This document shows, in pieces, positions 35,873-46,541 of a stretch of 64,000 nucleotides of DNA (position 1 is the first letter of the stretch; every line of letters starts with the position of its first letter). Made by a program: the position numbers and the translations under genes. This DNA is from Diospyros lotus. Taxonomy: Eukaryota; Streptophyta; Magnoliopsida; Ericales; Ebenaceae. The notes beneath the pieces were generated by a model. The model was not told the DNA's origin. It was given only the letters and a program-made list of their open reading frames with translations, and did no database searches. The stretch is from contig NC_068344.1 in NCBI RefSeq assembly GCF_014633365.1, positions 20,971,669 to 21,035,668 on the forward strand. Direction: 5' to 3'.

Positions 35873-38868
35873 TTCTTTGACTTTCAAGAACTTGATGGAG
35901 GAGTTGTTTACACAGCAAACGACACACCTTGTGAAACAACCGAAGTTGGCACAATCCATTTGAGGAATCATGATGAATCAACCAGAATACTGACAAATGT
36001 AAGATATGTGCCGAGTTTGACAAAGAATCTCATTTCTGTGGGAACATTGGAGTCTAAGGGATTGAAGGTAACTGCAGAAAATGGAGTTATGAAGGTGTTC
36101 TCTGGCGCACTTGTAATGTTGAAAGGTAAACGAAAGAAGAATAACTTGTATTACTATCAGGGTAATGCAATTATTAGGACAACAACAGTAGTAGCTTTAG
36201 ATGATGACAGGGATACAGAAGTAACCAAACTGTGGCATGTGCGTTTGGGACATGCAGGTGAAAAATCTTTGCGAATTTTAGCCAAGCAAGGATTATTGGA
36301 AGGCGTCAAGACTTGCAAATTAGACTTTTGTGAGCACTGTATCAAGGGGAAGCAGACAAGAGTGAAATTTGGCACTGCAATCTATGATACCAAGGGTATT
36401 CTAGATTATGTTCACTTAGATGTGTGAGGACCATCCAAGACAGTATCTATGGGAGGTAAACACTACTATGTGACCTTTGTTGATGATTATTCCCAAAGAG
36501 TATGGGTGTATTCTTTGAAGAAAAATGATGAAGTGTTGGGATGTTTCCTTAAATGGAAAAATATGGTGGAAACTCAAACTGGAAGAATGATCAAACGACT
36601 CAGAACAAATAATGATGGTGAGTATAGAAATGATCCATTTAAAAGGTCTGCCAAGATGAAGGTATCGTTCGACACTTTACAGTTAGAGATACACCACAAC
36701 AGAATGGGGTGGCAAAGCGCATGAACCAAACATTGCTGGAGAAAGTTTGGTGTATGTTGTCCAATGCTGGGTTGGGCAGACAATTTTGGGTTGAGGATGT
36801 GACATATGCGAGTCATCTCATTAACTAGTTGCCATCAACTGCTATTTATGGAAAAACACCTTTTGAGGTATGATCTGGAAAACCTGCTAATGATTATAAT
36901 TCCTTACATGTATTTGGTTCCACTGTATACTATCATGTTAAGGAATCTAAGTTGGATCCAAGAGCAAAGAAAACACTGTTCATGGGGATCACTTCTGGAA
37001 TAAAGGGCTATCAGCTCTGGTGTCCAGAATCAAAGAAGATAATCTTTAGTAGGGATGTTACCTTTAATGAATTTGCCATGTTGGAAAAGATAACAAATGA
37101 AGTTGTGCAGGAGCTTGATGATACTCCACAGCAGGTAGAGAATACTCCAAAGAAGGTGGAGTTTGAAAGAAGAATTGACCCAGCAATGTCAGATGGAGAC
37201 ACTCCTGTGGCAGAGGAGTCGTCAGACGGAGAAGAGGTTCCAACCCAAGAACCTCCCCAACAACAAGAATCAATAGCAACAAGAAGGCCACAATGAGAGA
37301 TTTGAAAACCTGCTCGATTTATCGATTTAGTGGCCTATGCATCTCCAATTGTAAATGATGAAGTTCCTGCCACTTACAATGAAGCTGTCCAAAGTTCAGA
37401 AAATGAAAAGTGGAGGAAAGCTATGAATGAAGAAATGCAATCCCTTAAGAAGAATGAGATATGGAGGCTGGCCAGCTTACTGAAGGGAAAGAAGGCAATT
37501 GGATGCAAATAGGTATATGCAAAGAAAGATGGATTTCCTGACAAGAATGATGTTCGCTACAAGGCAAGGTTAGTGACTAAAGGCTACGCTCAGATGGAAG
37601 GTATTGATTATAATGAAGTGTTTTCTTCAGTTGTGAAACATTCCTCTATTAAAATACTGCTGGCCTTGGTAGCGCAATTGAATTTGGAATTAGTTCAAAT
37701 GGATGTGAAAACTGCGTTTCTACACGATGACTTGGAAGAGGAAATCTATATGACTCAGCTAAAAGGATTCAGAGTTGCTGATAAAGAAAATTGGGTTTGC
37801 AAACTAAACAAATCGTTATACGAATTGAAGTAATCTCTGAGGCAGTGGTACAAGCGATTTGACAAGTTTATGTTGGGGCAGAGGTACACAAAAAGCAAAT
37901 ATGATCACTGTGTGTATTTGCGCAAGCTATAGGATGGATCTTTTATTTATCTTCTCCTATATGTTGATGATATGCTGATAGATTCCAAGAATAGTGGAGA
38001 AATTGAAAAATTGAAGGCTCAGTTAAATAAGGAGTTCGAAATGAAAGATTTAGCTGAAGCTAAGAAGATTCTCGGCATGGAGATAATCAGAAATAGGAAA
38101 AGATGAAGGCTTTGTTTGACTTAGAGATCATATCTAAAGAAAGTACTACAACGTTTCAGCACGAATGAAAAGTCAAAACCTGTGAGTACCCCGTTAGCTC
38201 CTCATTTCAAACTTAGTGCATCTTTATCTCCGAAGAGTGCTGTGGAATAGGAGTATATGTCAAAGGTTTTGTATGCAAAAGTTGTTAGTAGCTTAATGTA
38301 TGCTATGGTGTGTACAAGGCCCGATATTTCACAAGTAGTTGGAGTTGTGAGCAGGTATATGCATGATCCTGGAAAGGAACATTGGCAAGCTGTGAAATGG
38401 ATTCTACGGTATATTCTGAACACCATAGATGTTGGCTTAGTATTTGAGCGGGATAAGAAAGTGGATAATTGCATAGTTGGTTATTATGATTCCGACTATG
38501 CTAGTGATATGGATAAACGTCGATCTATAACTGGTTATGTGTTCACGTTAGCAAAGGCACCGGTCAGTTGGAAGTCTACCTTATAGTCTACAGTTGCTCT
38601 ATCTACCACAGAAGCAGAGTACATGGCAGTTACAGAGGCTGTGAAGGAAGCAATTTGGCTTTATGGGTTCCTTGATGAACTGGAAATTGGTCAGAAGTAC
38701 ATTAAGGTACATTGTGACAGTCAGAGTGCTATTCACTTAGCAAAGAACCAAGTTTATCATGCAAGGACGAAGCACATCGACGTAAGATATCACTTAGTAC
38801 GGGAAATTCTGGAAGAAAAAGAGATTCAGATTCAGAAGATCCAACTGCTGAAAATCCTGCTGATATGA
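35873..38868 (+). pseudogene. Copia integrase, reverse transcriptase and RNase H
   Basis: Integrase zinc finger: LWHVRLGHAGEKSL ... CEHCIKGKQ (36231-36357), then HYYVTFVDDYSQRVWVYSL in the catalytic core and RTNNDGEY. RT: VQMDVKTAFLHDDLEEEIYM (37695-37754) and YVDDMLIDS (about 37960-37987). RNase H: VALSTTEAEYMAVTEAVKEA (from about 38593), HCDSQSAIHLAKN and RTKHIDVRYHLVREILE near the end. In-frame stops break it at least ten times, for example TGA 36425-36427, TAG after CK near 37510, TAA after ELK near 37831, TAG after KL near 37930 and TAG after STL near 38584. There are also one or two frameshifts in the integrase (36660-36830). Confidence 0.92.
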
Positions 38869-39042
38869 TGACTAAGGTTGTGACAACAGTCAAGTTCCAA
38901 CATTGTTTGGACTTGATTAATATTCTTAGTATTTGAAGTTGGCGCTTCATAGCGCATTTGAAGACACTACTGAGGATTGATTCTTTGAAGAGATTGTTGA
39001 GGAATTTGGATGGGATTTGGGAGATTCGCCAAGGTGGAGATT

Positions 39043-39386
39043 TGTTGTCTTTTTGGCTCCCTCCCATATCCTGCATCGGTGGGCAGTGGAATGGGAGGGG
39101 TCCTTTTCTTCTATAAAAGCACCCTTCCCCCTCTTGTATTAGGCATCCCACAAGTTGGCATTTATTGCACTTGTATCCCTCAATTGTATGTGTTTCTCTT
39201 ATTACACACTTTGTATTTTCTCTCTTTGATATTAGTGAAAGTTTTGGTGGTGTCCAAGGACGTAGGCCATATTGGTCGAACCTCGTTAATTTTCTGGAGT
39301 TCTATTTATTTTTATATTCAATAGTTTTGTCGGGTATTATTTTTTGTGCTTTTGATTTTGGGGAAAATTGCCCGATTTTCCCAACA
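39043..39386 (+). repeat. Copia 3' LTR
   Basis: 344 bp, TGTTGTC...CCCAACA. The preceding AAGGTGGAGA (39031-39040) can serve as the polypurine tract. The TATA box CTATAAAAG is kept (about 39110-39118), so an outward promoter points at exon 2 of the monooxygenase, 14 bases downstream of this LTR. Confidence 0.93.
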
Positions 39387-39400
39387 TTTAGAACATGCAG

Positions 39401-39860
39401 ATTCACATTATATCAAGAGGAATGATAAACTTGGTTGTGGCTCTGGTGAAATACATCCCATTATACGCTGTGGACGCCTTGCAAGTGATGCTTAGCTGAC
39501 TATGCTATGGAGACCTAACCAAATACAAGATTCAAAGGCCTACCGAAGGGCCTTTTTCCATGAAACTCAAATATGGCAAGTACCCGATTATCGACGTTGG
39601 AACTTGTAGCAAGATCAAGTCCGGGGAAGTTCAAGTACAATAATTATGAACTACCACCTGACTAGTTATTAAGTTATCGTGGTAATGGTGTGTCTTACTG
39701 TATATGAACGCAAAACTTTAAACCTTAAACTGTATGAACAGGTGTTGTCGGCAATATCAAGGGTGAATGGAGATGATGTAGAGTTTGAGAACGGTAGATC
39801 ACACCCATTTGACGCGATCATTTTCGCCACCGGCTTTAAAACATCAACACACAAGTGGTT
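39401..39860 (+). pseudogene. Monooxygenase exons 2 and 3
   Basis: Exon 2 (39401-39634) follows GCAG and reads IHIISRGMINLVVALVKYIP, then YAVDALQVMLS, a TGA stop at 39497-39499, then [17 protein letters not shown] and [19 protein letters not shown], before a GTACAA donor. Exon 3 (39742-39860) follows AACAG and holds [20 protein letters not shown], with the FATGF motif typical of the family's substrate/NADPH region, and ends TGGTT/GTGAGT. The Copia 3' LTR ends only 14 bases before exon 2, inside intron 1, leaving a normal-looking acceptor. Confidence 0.85.
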
Positions 39861-40017
39861 GTGAGTAAGAAACCCAAAGGCCACTCCAAAGAACATTGCG
39901 ATCAATCCATACGAATCTCTTTCTTTGCCTACTAGCTACTTGTTCTTATTTGTTTGCTTCTGGAACAGGGAGACGATTACCTGTTGGGGGAAGATGGGGA
40001 TATCAAAGCTAAGCTTT

Positions 40018-43000
40018 TGTAACATCCGATAATTCGGGAATAATTAATAATTATTAATTTAATCAAGAATAACTAACAATTATTAACTTAAATTGGGAGC
40101 AGTTAATAATTATTCATTATTATATTTATGGTGATTATTGAATATTTATGGGTTTAAAGGAAATATTAATTTGTTTTTTGTTAGAGTGATGGATAATTAA
40201 TTCTCGAAAAATTTGAGGTATAAGAGTTATTGATAAGTGGGGTGTATGTGGTAATTTTTGGAAGCAATGGGGTTTAAATGTAATTTTCAAAAATTGTGGT
40301 GGGGTTGCTTTAAAATTAATTTGGTGCATTTATATGTTGAAGATGGTGGTTAGCGTGGGTGGTAGCGCGCGAGGGTGGCTTCAGTGAGGACGTGGGTTCG
40401 ATCTGCGGAGGCTGCGTGCGCTGGGGGACAAAAATTGCTTACTTTTTAGCAAACCCAACCCCAAAACAACAGACGATGGGCACAGTCTAGGCTCCCATGC
40501 GGTAGCATCTGATGCTTCTTCCTTTTTTCCTTTTAAGACTAAGAACAATGTGTAAATGGCATGGTTGAGTAGCAACGAAGGTAGGAAAAATCAGAAGAAA
40601 ATGAAGCATTGCGCAGGGGCTGTTTTGAGGAAAAATTCAAGATTAAATTTGGTTTAATCCAAGTTTAAATAGCCAGGTAAGTGTGGAAACGTGTATTAAT
40701 TAATCTATACGATTGAAATTTTATTTAGGGCATGATTTTTGCTAATTTTGGTTGAATTAAATTATTTTTTAGCATGTATTAGCAAAACAGTGTATGGGCG
40801 TAAAAACGTTGAAAACAGCTCATTAGAGGCCAGCTCCCTACTCCTTGCGAGTCTCCTTCGATTTATGAATTTCATTTCCTTCCTTCACCTAATTTGGTTA
40901 TGGAAATTATTTATTTATGTTATGGATATTTATTGTGGGAATTAAATTGAGTTAAATTAAATAGGAGACTTATGGGGTATTATTCGATAAGTGCTTATGG
41001 GGTATTGTATTGCCCTTACTTCCTAAAGAATGATGTCAAACCTGATTGGGGCTAGATTCCTAGTGAGTCAGTTGTGGTTATGGGTGCCTTCTGGGGTGAG
41101 TTATTATAACCGGGAGTCTCGGGATATGTTCATGTGAGTTATAGGGTGTGGGGTACAAAGCTACTGATTGTTGACTATTAGGTCGTGACAATTGATGGCT
41201 GGATGTATGGGCATCAGCTATCAGCTGTTACGAGAGACTATAGACAGGTTGGGTAAGCTGGTACCGCCGGACATCCACCCTTGATGTGTTTGTATCATGA
41301 TGTGGTTGTGGTTTCATGTGGGTGTAAGTGGTAATAACAGGCGGTGTGAGCTGTCGTCCGGTGAGGTAACATGTTGACTGTTTGGTGACACTGGGGTGAA
41401 CCGTCATCGAGCCGAAGACGGTTATCGACTAGTTGTTCCTAGTCACGAATTGTAAACCGGTACTTGGTCACTGTCGACTGGCTCTACCATTATGTGGCAT
41501 ATTGCATGATATTGTAGTGTAGGGGTGTACACGATTTGGTTGGGCTAGTTTTGGGCCAAGAAAATTCGTCGAACAGCACATGCAGTTTGAACCTCTAAGC
41601 AAACCAACTGGTCTGACTTGGTGAGGAGAAATCGCACCATAGATTACGGTGCGGTGCGATTCGATTTCCCCGGTTTGCTAGAAATGCAACAACTCCCAAT
41701 CTAGTTCACCATCACCAAACTTCCACACACGCTCATCGACAAAGATTTGCTCCAAATAATAAAAGCTTCGAACCCATCTTATTTTAGTCAGGATATTGCA
41801 GTACCTTGATCGAAATGGCGTCGTGAGCTGGTCTGGTGCAGTGGGCGGCGGGGGTTGGTTCGTCATAAGCTTTGTCGCTCTGGCTTCAGTCGGTGTTTGG
41901 GTACGACGAGTGGGTCAAGTCCATGTGCGTGGTAGCGGCGATCGGAGAGAGGATGGGTCGATTCGTCGCAAGCTTCGTCACTCTCGCCTCGATCGGTGTT
42001 TGGGTGCCGCGGGTGAGTTAGGGCCAGGTGCGTGGTAGCGGCGACCAACGAGGGCATGGGTCTGTCGGTGAGAGACCTGGTGTGGCAAGGGGTGCGTTGC
42101 CGTCGCCGATGCATACAGAGGAAGAGGGGGAGAGACGAAGAGGGGGAGAGAGAAGTGATTTGGAGATTTAGGGTTACTGGGTTAAACACCCCACTACCCT
42201 GTCGCGTTTCTCATTTTATAATTTATATTTTATATTATATATATATATTAATATAATTAAAGTATAATCGGGCGATTCGATTTCAAATCAAACCGCCAAC
42301 CTTCAAACCATGAAACCGCAGTTTGGAGGTTTTCCAAACCGCACCAAACCGCCTCTTTAAAAAAAATCGTGCGGTTCAGGTACGGTCCGGTTTGGTGCGA
42401 GCGATTTCCGCGACCGATTGATTTTTTTGAACACCCTTATTGTAGTGCATGGAATTGGGCTTACATTCATTGGGAGTCATGCTTTGTATGTACGAGAAAG
42501 TGTGCACATTGGCATAACCCCGTTGGCCTACTGAGTGCCGATTTGGGTATGATAGGTGAGCATGTGCATTTAGAGCATTTTTCCTATGTGAGTTCTTATG
42601 TGGGCATAGCATGGCTTGATGCTTGGCTTATGGGGGCCTTGTCATCATGTTAATGCTGTAAGAGCCATTGCATTTATTATATGTTACATTGCATGGTTAC
42701 CGTTTGATATGGACTGCGATATGGAGTTGACCCTCGATAGCTATGAGTGGGAGCTGGGCTCCAAATAGCTATGACTCAGGCCTCATGTGGATTATGTTGT
42801 GGGAGCCTCAGACTCATGAGCTTTGTGCCAGCCAGTTCATGGTTGTGGCAAGTTTGTATGCTAGGACTTGGGTGCTAGAATGTACATTTTTTATGTGGGC
42901 CCCAGAGACCATTATGTGCATTGGTATATATTTGTATTGAGCACTGGACATCCTATTGCACGGTATGGCATGGTATTTCTATATGCAGCATTACACTTTG

Positions 43001-43511
43001 TGGGATGTGTTCTGGGCGAGGGATGTATTCCCAACATTGTCATTATTATGTTGAGAGGCATATTTCGATTGTGGTTTATTTCTGGTTTATTCTTTCTTAC
43101 CTGCATTTGGTGGGATGCACTTCAGTGTGGAAGGTCTATACCTAGCCTTACCTATATTCTTTTGTTATGCTTGCTGAGCCTTGTGGGTCATCTTGTTTTT
43201 AGCATCATTCCAAGTGTTGGAGCTGACGTCGTGGCTAGACACTTTGGTGTGTCAGTCGTAGGTGACTGTGTGTACAGGGCAATCTCGACTCCAAAGATCC
43301 GTGAAGTGCGAGTTATGATCAAGGGCTCAGTTATTGTGGCTTGTTTGGTTTGATTGGTTATTGTGTTGTTATGTATAATTAAACCCCTGAGTAGTGTGTT
43401 TCATATTCATTTACCTTCCGTTGTTGTATTATTTGGGGCAGAACCCTAGCCCATGTATTTGGGATGTTAGTTGGTTGTAATTAAAAATTGAGAAAATTCT
43501 GGGTCGTCACA
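40018..43511 (+). mobile_element. Solo LTR, family C (copy C2), in monooxygenase exon 4
   Basis: It starts TGTAACATCCG and ends GGGTCGTCACA, with a perfect TSD, GCTTT, at 40013-40017 and 43512-43516. The exon reads on across the insertion, confirming the borders. Without the nested hAT and its TSD copy it is about 2.57 kb, close to copy C1 (2755 bp), with which it shares several blocks. No internal domain is present. Frames at 42369-43353 are LTR noise. Confidence 0.93.
41520..42439. mobile_element. Non-autonomous hAT element nested in LTR C2
   Basis: The 920-bp element has ends TAGGGGTGTACACG and TGAACACCCTTA (inverted: TAAGGGTGTTCA). A perfect 8-bp TSD, TTGTAGTG, is at 41512-41519 and 42440-42447. 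Sub-terminal words such as GGTTTGG and GCGGTTTGGAGG/CCAAACCGC recur, as in many plant hAT miniature elements. No transposase. The frames 41678-42256 fall within it. Confidence 0.92.
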
Positions 43512-43672
43512 GCTTTCCAAACCACTGGAAGGGAAAGAATGACCTATACTGCGTAGGGCTTGCGAGGAGAGGACTATATGGCGCTGCCATGGATGCTCAG
43601 AACATCGCCGCTGATATTAACAAAGCTCTGTTTCCCGAGAGATCGAACTTGAACCCAAACCCGAACGAGTAA

Positions 43673-44048
43673 CCACCAATAAGGATCTTAAAAAAAATTC
43701 ATGTGTTCTTATCTAAAATTGTTATTTGAAGGTATACCAATAGATCAAACACAAAGGCGTATAATCCATTGACTTGGTGAACTGGTATATAAATACCTCT
43801 AAGATCAAAGTCGAGAAATTAACCTCTTATATATTTTCCTTTTTTTATATATATATAAGATATTTATTTAAGAAATAAGGTTTGCAACAAAATAAAAATC
43901 GCTAACAAATAAGGATAGTAGGAGTATTAGAGATTCGAATTCTTGTGCCATCTTAGAAAACAAAATTATTGCTGGGAGATAGCATTAATTGAAAGGCATC
44001 GCAATAAGGTTGAAAAACAACAGTAAAACTAAAAGGTAAATCACTCAC
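43673..44048. other. Downstream flank of the monooxygenase pseudogene
   Basis: AT-rich, no gene. It presumably holds the old 3' UTR; no convincing poly(A) signal is placed. Confidence 0.4.
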
Positions 44049-44274
44049 GTGAGGGTAAGGTTATGGTGTGTCTTATCGCCTCTCTAGGAGTCCTGCCTGC
44101 ACGATGTAAATGTGAGGTTCATGGGAAGGGTAGTCGTTTCTCGAAAGTTCACTCCAAATGTGTATAAATTGTAAGCGCATCTGAATTTACCCGAAAGATA
44201 AATCAGGAGGGAAGGTTGCTCTCCCTAAAATTTGTCAAGCAAAATTCGAATATTTGGGTTATCAAAAAAAAAAA
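44049..44274 (+). mobile_element. SINE-like retroposon with A tail
   Basis: A 226-bp segment starting GTGAGGGTAAGGTT ends in GGGTTATC and a run of A. An imperfect 11-bp TSD flanks it: AAATCACTCAC (44038-44048) and AAATCACTAAC (44275-44285). AGTTCACTCC near 44146 resembles a pol III B box with one mismatch; an A box is not clear. Length, A tail and long TSD suit a SINE or another LINE-mobilised short retroposon. Family unknown. Confidence 0.5.
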
Positions 44275-44285
44275 AAATCACTAAC

Positions 44286-44639
44286 AAATGATGGTACTCA
44301 AACTTTGATATAAAATAATTGAACATGGTCACGTATAGCTAGAGAACGAGGAAGGAGGTGTTTGTCTTTGAATGGGCAGGTGAATTGAGTTGAATTGAGA
44401 TCTAAACACTCTTTGGTAGGTGTTTGGTAAATTAAAAAATGGCTAAAGTGGATTGAGTTAGATAAGTTGTGTTGGATTCAAGTCAACCTCATAAAATTCT
44501 TTCAGTTGAGTTTAAGGCCCTCGAATGCATAGTCAAAAAAATTTCACCCCGACATTACTAAAATAAACTCATTTCACCTCAAGCCCAAGCAAATCCTAAT
44601 CAAATAGAACCCCAAATTATTTTTTATTAAAATTGCTAT
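44286..44639. other. AT-rich intergenic DNA
   Basis: No gene is seen; a few TTGAGTT-type repeats occur at 44380-44530. Confidence 0.4.
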
Positions 44640-45340
44640 GTTATAGGTAAAAGATCAAAATAATTTTTTGGATTAAAAAACGTAAATTTTTCAGGGGTCA
44701 TGCACAAACGCGTAAACTAGATAATTCTGACATTCAAAAATCACTCTAAATATTTTAAGAAAAAAAATAATTATCCATAAAGAATTCTAATTCTAAGAGG
44801 ATTTTAAAATATTGGGATAAATAATCATTCATAAAAAAATTTATCTAAAAAAAAAGCAAGATAAACGTTATTTACAAGTGATAAATGTCATCCATAACAA
44901 TTTTAATCATAACTGGATTAGAAAAAATAAGGATAAGCGTTATTTATAAGAATTTTAATTCTAACAAGATTAGAAAAAATTAAGATAATCGTTATTTATA
45001 ATAATTATAATCTCAGATTAATTAAAATTATTTAATATCCATCTATAAATGAACAGTCACTCATTCCAAAAAAGGTAGTCTCTAATACTAGTTTTAATAT
45101 AGTTTTCATTATCTTCAATGTATAACTTAAGTATTAAATTATTTGCACAGATACCTTCTCGAGCCTTCTGATTGTTTTCTTTTTTGCAGGTTTAGGCGGT
45201 TTGATGACGACGTTTTTAGTCAAATAAATTTATTATTGTATCTAGATAACAATAATTGTTGTCATTTGTGGAAAACGTCCAAAAAGTCTAAAAATACAAT
45301 AACGACTCTTATAAAATTTCAAGTCACAAGAAACTAAATC
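44640..45340 (+). mobile_element. Gypsy-type LTR remnant, family F (copy F1)
   Basis: TATAAAT at 45044-45050 is followed by an ACAGTCACTCATTCC block, then by ACTTAAGTATTAAATTATTTGCA and TTTTGCAGGTTTAGGCGGTTTGA. This is a degraded form of the ACTTAAGCATCGGAGTG...TTTGCAGG signature of many plant gypsy LTRs. The same order recurs at 54240-54400. The upstream part (44770-45010) is a degenerate tandem repeat of units of about 45-70 bp ending in GATAA(G/A)CGTTATTTA(T/C)AA. Borders are uncertain. Confidence 0.6.
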
Positions 45341-46475
45341 AAATAAATTGAGAAAGAAGACATTACATGTACTTGATAATCTCATTAATGTCTTAATTGC
45401 TCCATTTAATACCTATCACTTTTTTCTTTTTTAATTTTTACTTTATACATATATGTATAAAAAAAATTGAAAAAGAAATCAGGAGGCCTTATAAAGCTTC
45501 TCGTTGAAGCTGGGGAAAAAAGAAATTTGGAGGCATTGAATAAATATATATATATGTATATATTATATATTGTAAAGCTTCTCGAGGAAGTTGGGGGAAA
45601 GTACGCTGTTATGTGTATATATTATAGTTGGCGTTATTCTGCATGATACGCATGTTTTCTTGTAAATAAATAATAGTAATATTTAGATTATATTTTTTTT
45701 TAAATATTGTTAGTATTAATTTTTAATTTTTTTTGGAATAAATTTTTTTTAGACTATATTATAGATTTTGTTAGCTTTGTAGATTAGTGTAAAATATTTT
45801 CTGTTATTTTATTCTTATTGTTTGATTTTTTTTTGTACAATATATATATTATTAAATTTCAGTATCATAGTTGGATGATTTTTATTTTTTTTTTAAGATT
45901 TGAATTGGATTTGTGAAAATAAATAGTATACTTTCAATTAAAAAAAAGCTTTAATAGACATAAAATGAACCTACAGTTATAGTTATGCATATTTTTTTTA
46001 TTTGTAATTAATTTTTAATATAGTAACATTGTTATTTTAATTATGCACCATTCAATGTTTCTTAGTAAATGAATGAGTATAATTAAGGTGTGACTATTGA
46101 TATGCCTTTTGTTGATAATGGCTGAACTTTAAGGGCCTGTGGCCATCTTTTCCATGGAAAATGGTCATTTTCCACCCAAATTTCAACTTTTGAAGTGTTT
46201 GATTGATCAAATTTTTCATAAAAAATCTTTTTTCACTTAGGGTCGTATGACCCTCTTTTCTCACTTTTACTGAAAAATAAATTCCCATGGGGGGGAGGGG
46301 AGAGAAATTGTTTTCAAGGCAAATGCATTCTTATTCCCGACCCTCCTTCATCCTTAGAGCCTGCAACAACTGGGAGATATATATACACTCTCATTTGATA
46401 TCCTCTTTCATCTGGTGTTACTGGACCATCTTTGTTGACAGAAATACACTTTTATTTATGTCAACAATGCACTCT
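45341..46475. other. AT-rich intergenic DNA with a dispersed repeat
   Basis: No gene is seen. A stretch at about 45700-45850 is the reverse complement of 20650-20790. CTTCTCG(T/A)(T/G)GAAG(C/T)TGGGG occurs twice (45498 and 45579). Near 46135 GGGCCTGTGGCC resembles the start of a DNA miniature element, but no partner end was found. Confidence 0.45.
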
Positions 46476-46509
46476 CATTTCTGTGTATATATATATACAC
46501 ACAGAAATG
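46476..46509. repeat. 34-bp near-perfect palindrome
   Basis: CATTTCTGTGTATATAT is followed by its reverse complement with one mismatch. A (GA)n run follows at about 46520-46541. No gene is attached; the frames 46287-46766 are driven by these repeats. Confidence 0.75.

Positions 46510-46541
<32 letters not shown>

Larger units (their letters stand above)
34366..39386 (+). mobile_element. Full-length but dead Ty1/Copia retrotransposon in intron 1
   Basis: The 5021-bp element has two LTRs (34366-34715 and 39043-39386), each TGTTG...CCCAACA. Flanking 5-mers are TTTGG (34361-34365) and TTTAG (39387-39391), a TSD with one mismatch. A primer site complementary to initiator Met-tRNA follows the 5' LTR and a purine tract precedes the 3' LTR. 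Domain order is gag, protease, integrase, RT, RNase H, so Copia; motifs resemble the Tork/Tnt1 lineage. I count about 20 base differences plus an 8-bp indel between the LTRs, about 6 percent, so the insertion is not recent. It lies in the same orientation as the host gene. Confidence 0.95.
33198..43672 (+). pseudogene. YUCCA10/11-like flavin monooxygenase, broken by insertions and frameshifts
   Basis: Four exon blocks spread over 10.5 kb reassemble in order into a YUCCA-type flavin monooxygenase, whose family uses FAD and NADPH to turn indole-3-pyruvate into auxin (IAA). Exons are 33198-33811, 39401-39634, 39742-39860 and 39969-40017 plus 43517-43672, with GT/AG borders at most junctions. A Copia element sits in intron 1, a solo LTR with a nested hAT in exon 4, and a hAT just upstream. 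At least three single-base frame errors and one TGA are present as well. Without the insertions the gene would be about 1.9 kb and encode some 390 residues, normal for YUCCA proteins. The exact clade is inferred from remembered family patterns; another plant FMO is possible. Confidence 0.85.
39969..43672 (+). pseudogene. Monooxygenase exon 4, split by a solo LTR
   Basis: After AACAG the exon begins with the GDDYLLGEDG segment (39969-40017) and is cut at GCTTT by the LTR at 40018-43511. It resumes with [20 protein letters not shown], continues [20 protein letters not shown] and ends at TAA (43670-43672) after NPNPNE. Removing the LTR and one GCTTT copy leaves the two parts one base out of frame; an extra G in GATGGGGAT would explain it. 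The C-terminal (N)IAADI is common in YUCCA proteins. Confidence 0.85.

Noticed and set aside
42369..43353. 161-codon plus-strand frame with hydrophobic stretches
   Set aside because: It lies inside solo LTR C2; the corresponding part of C1 (11455-12054) is open in unrelated ways.
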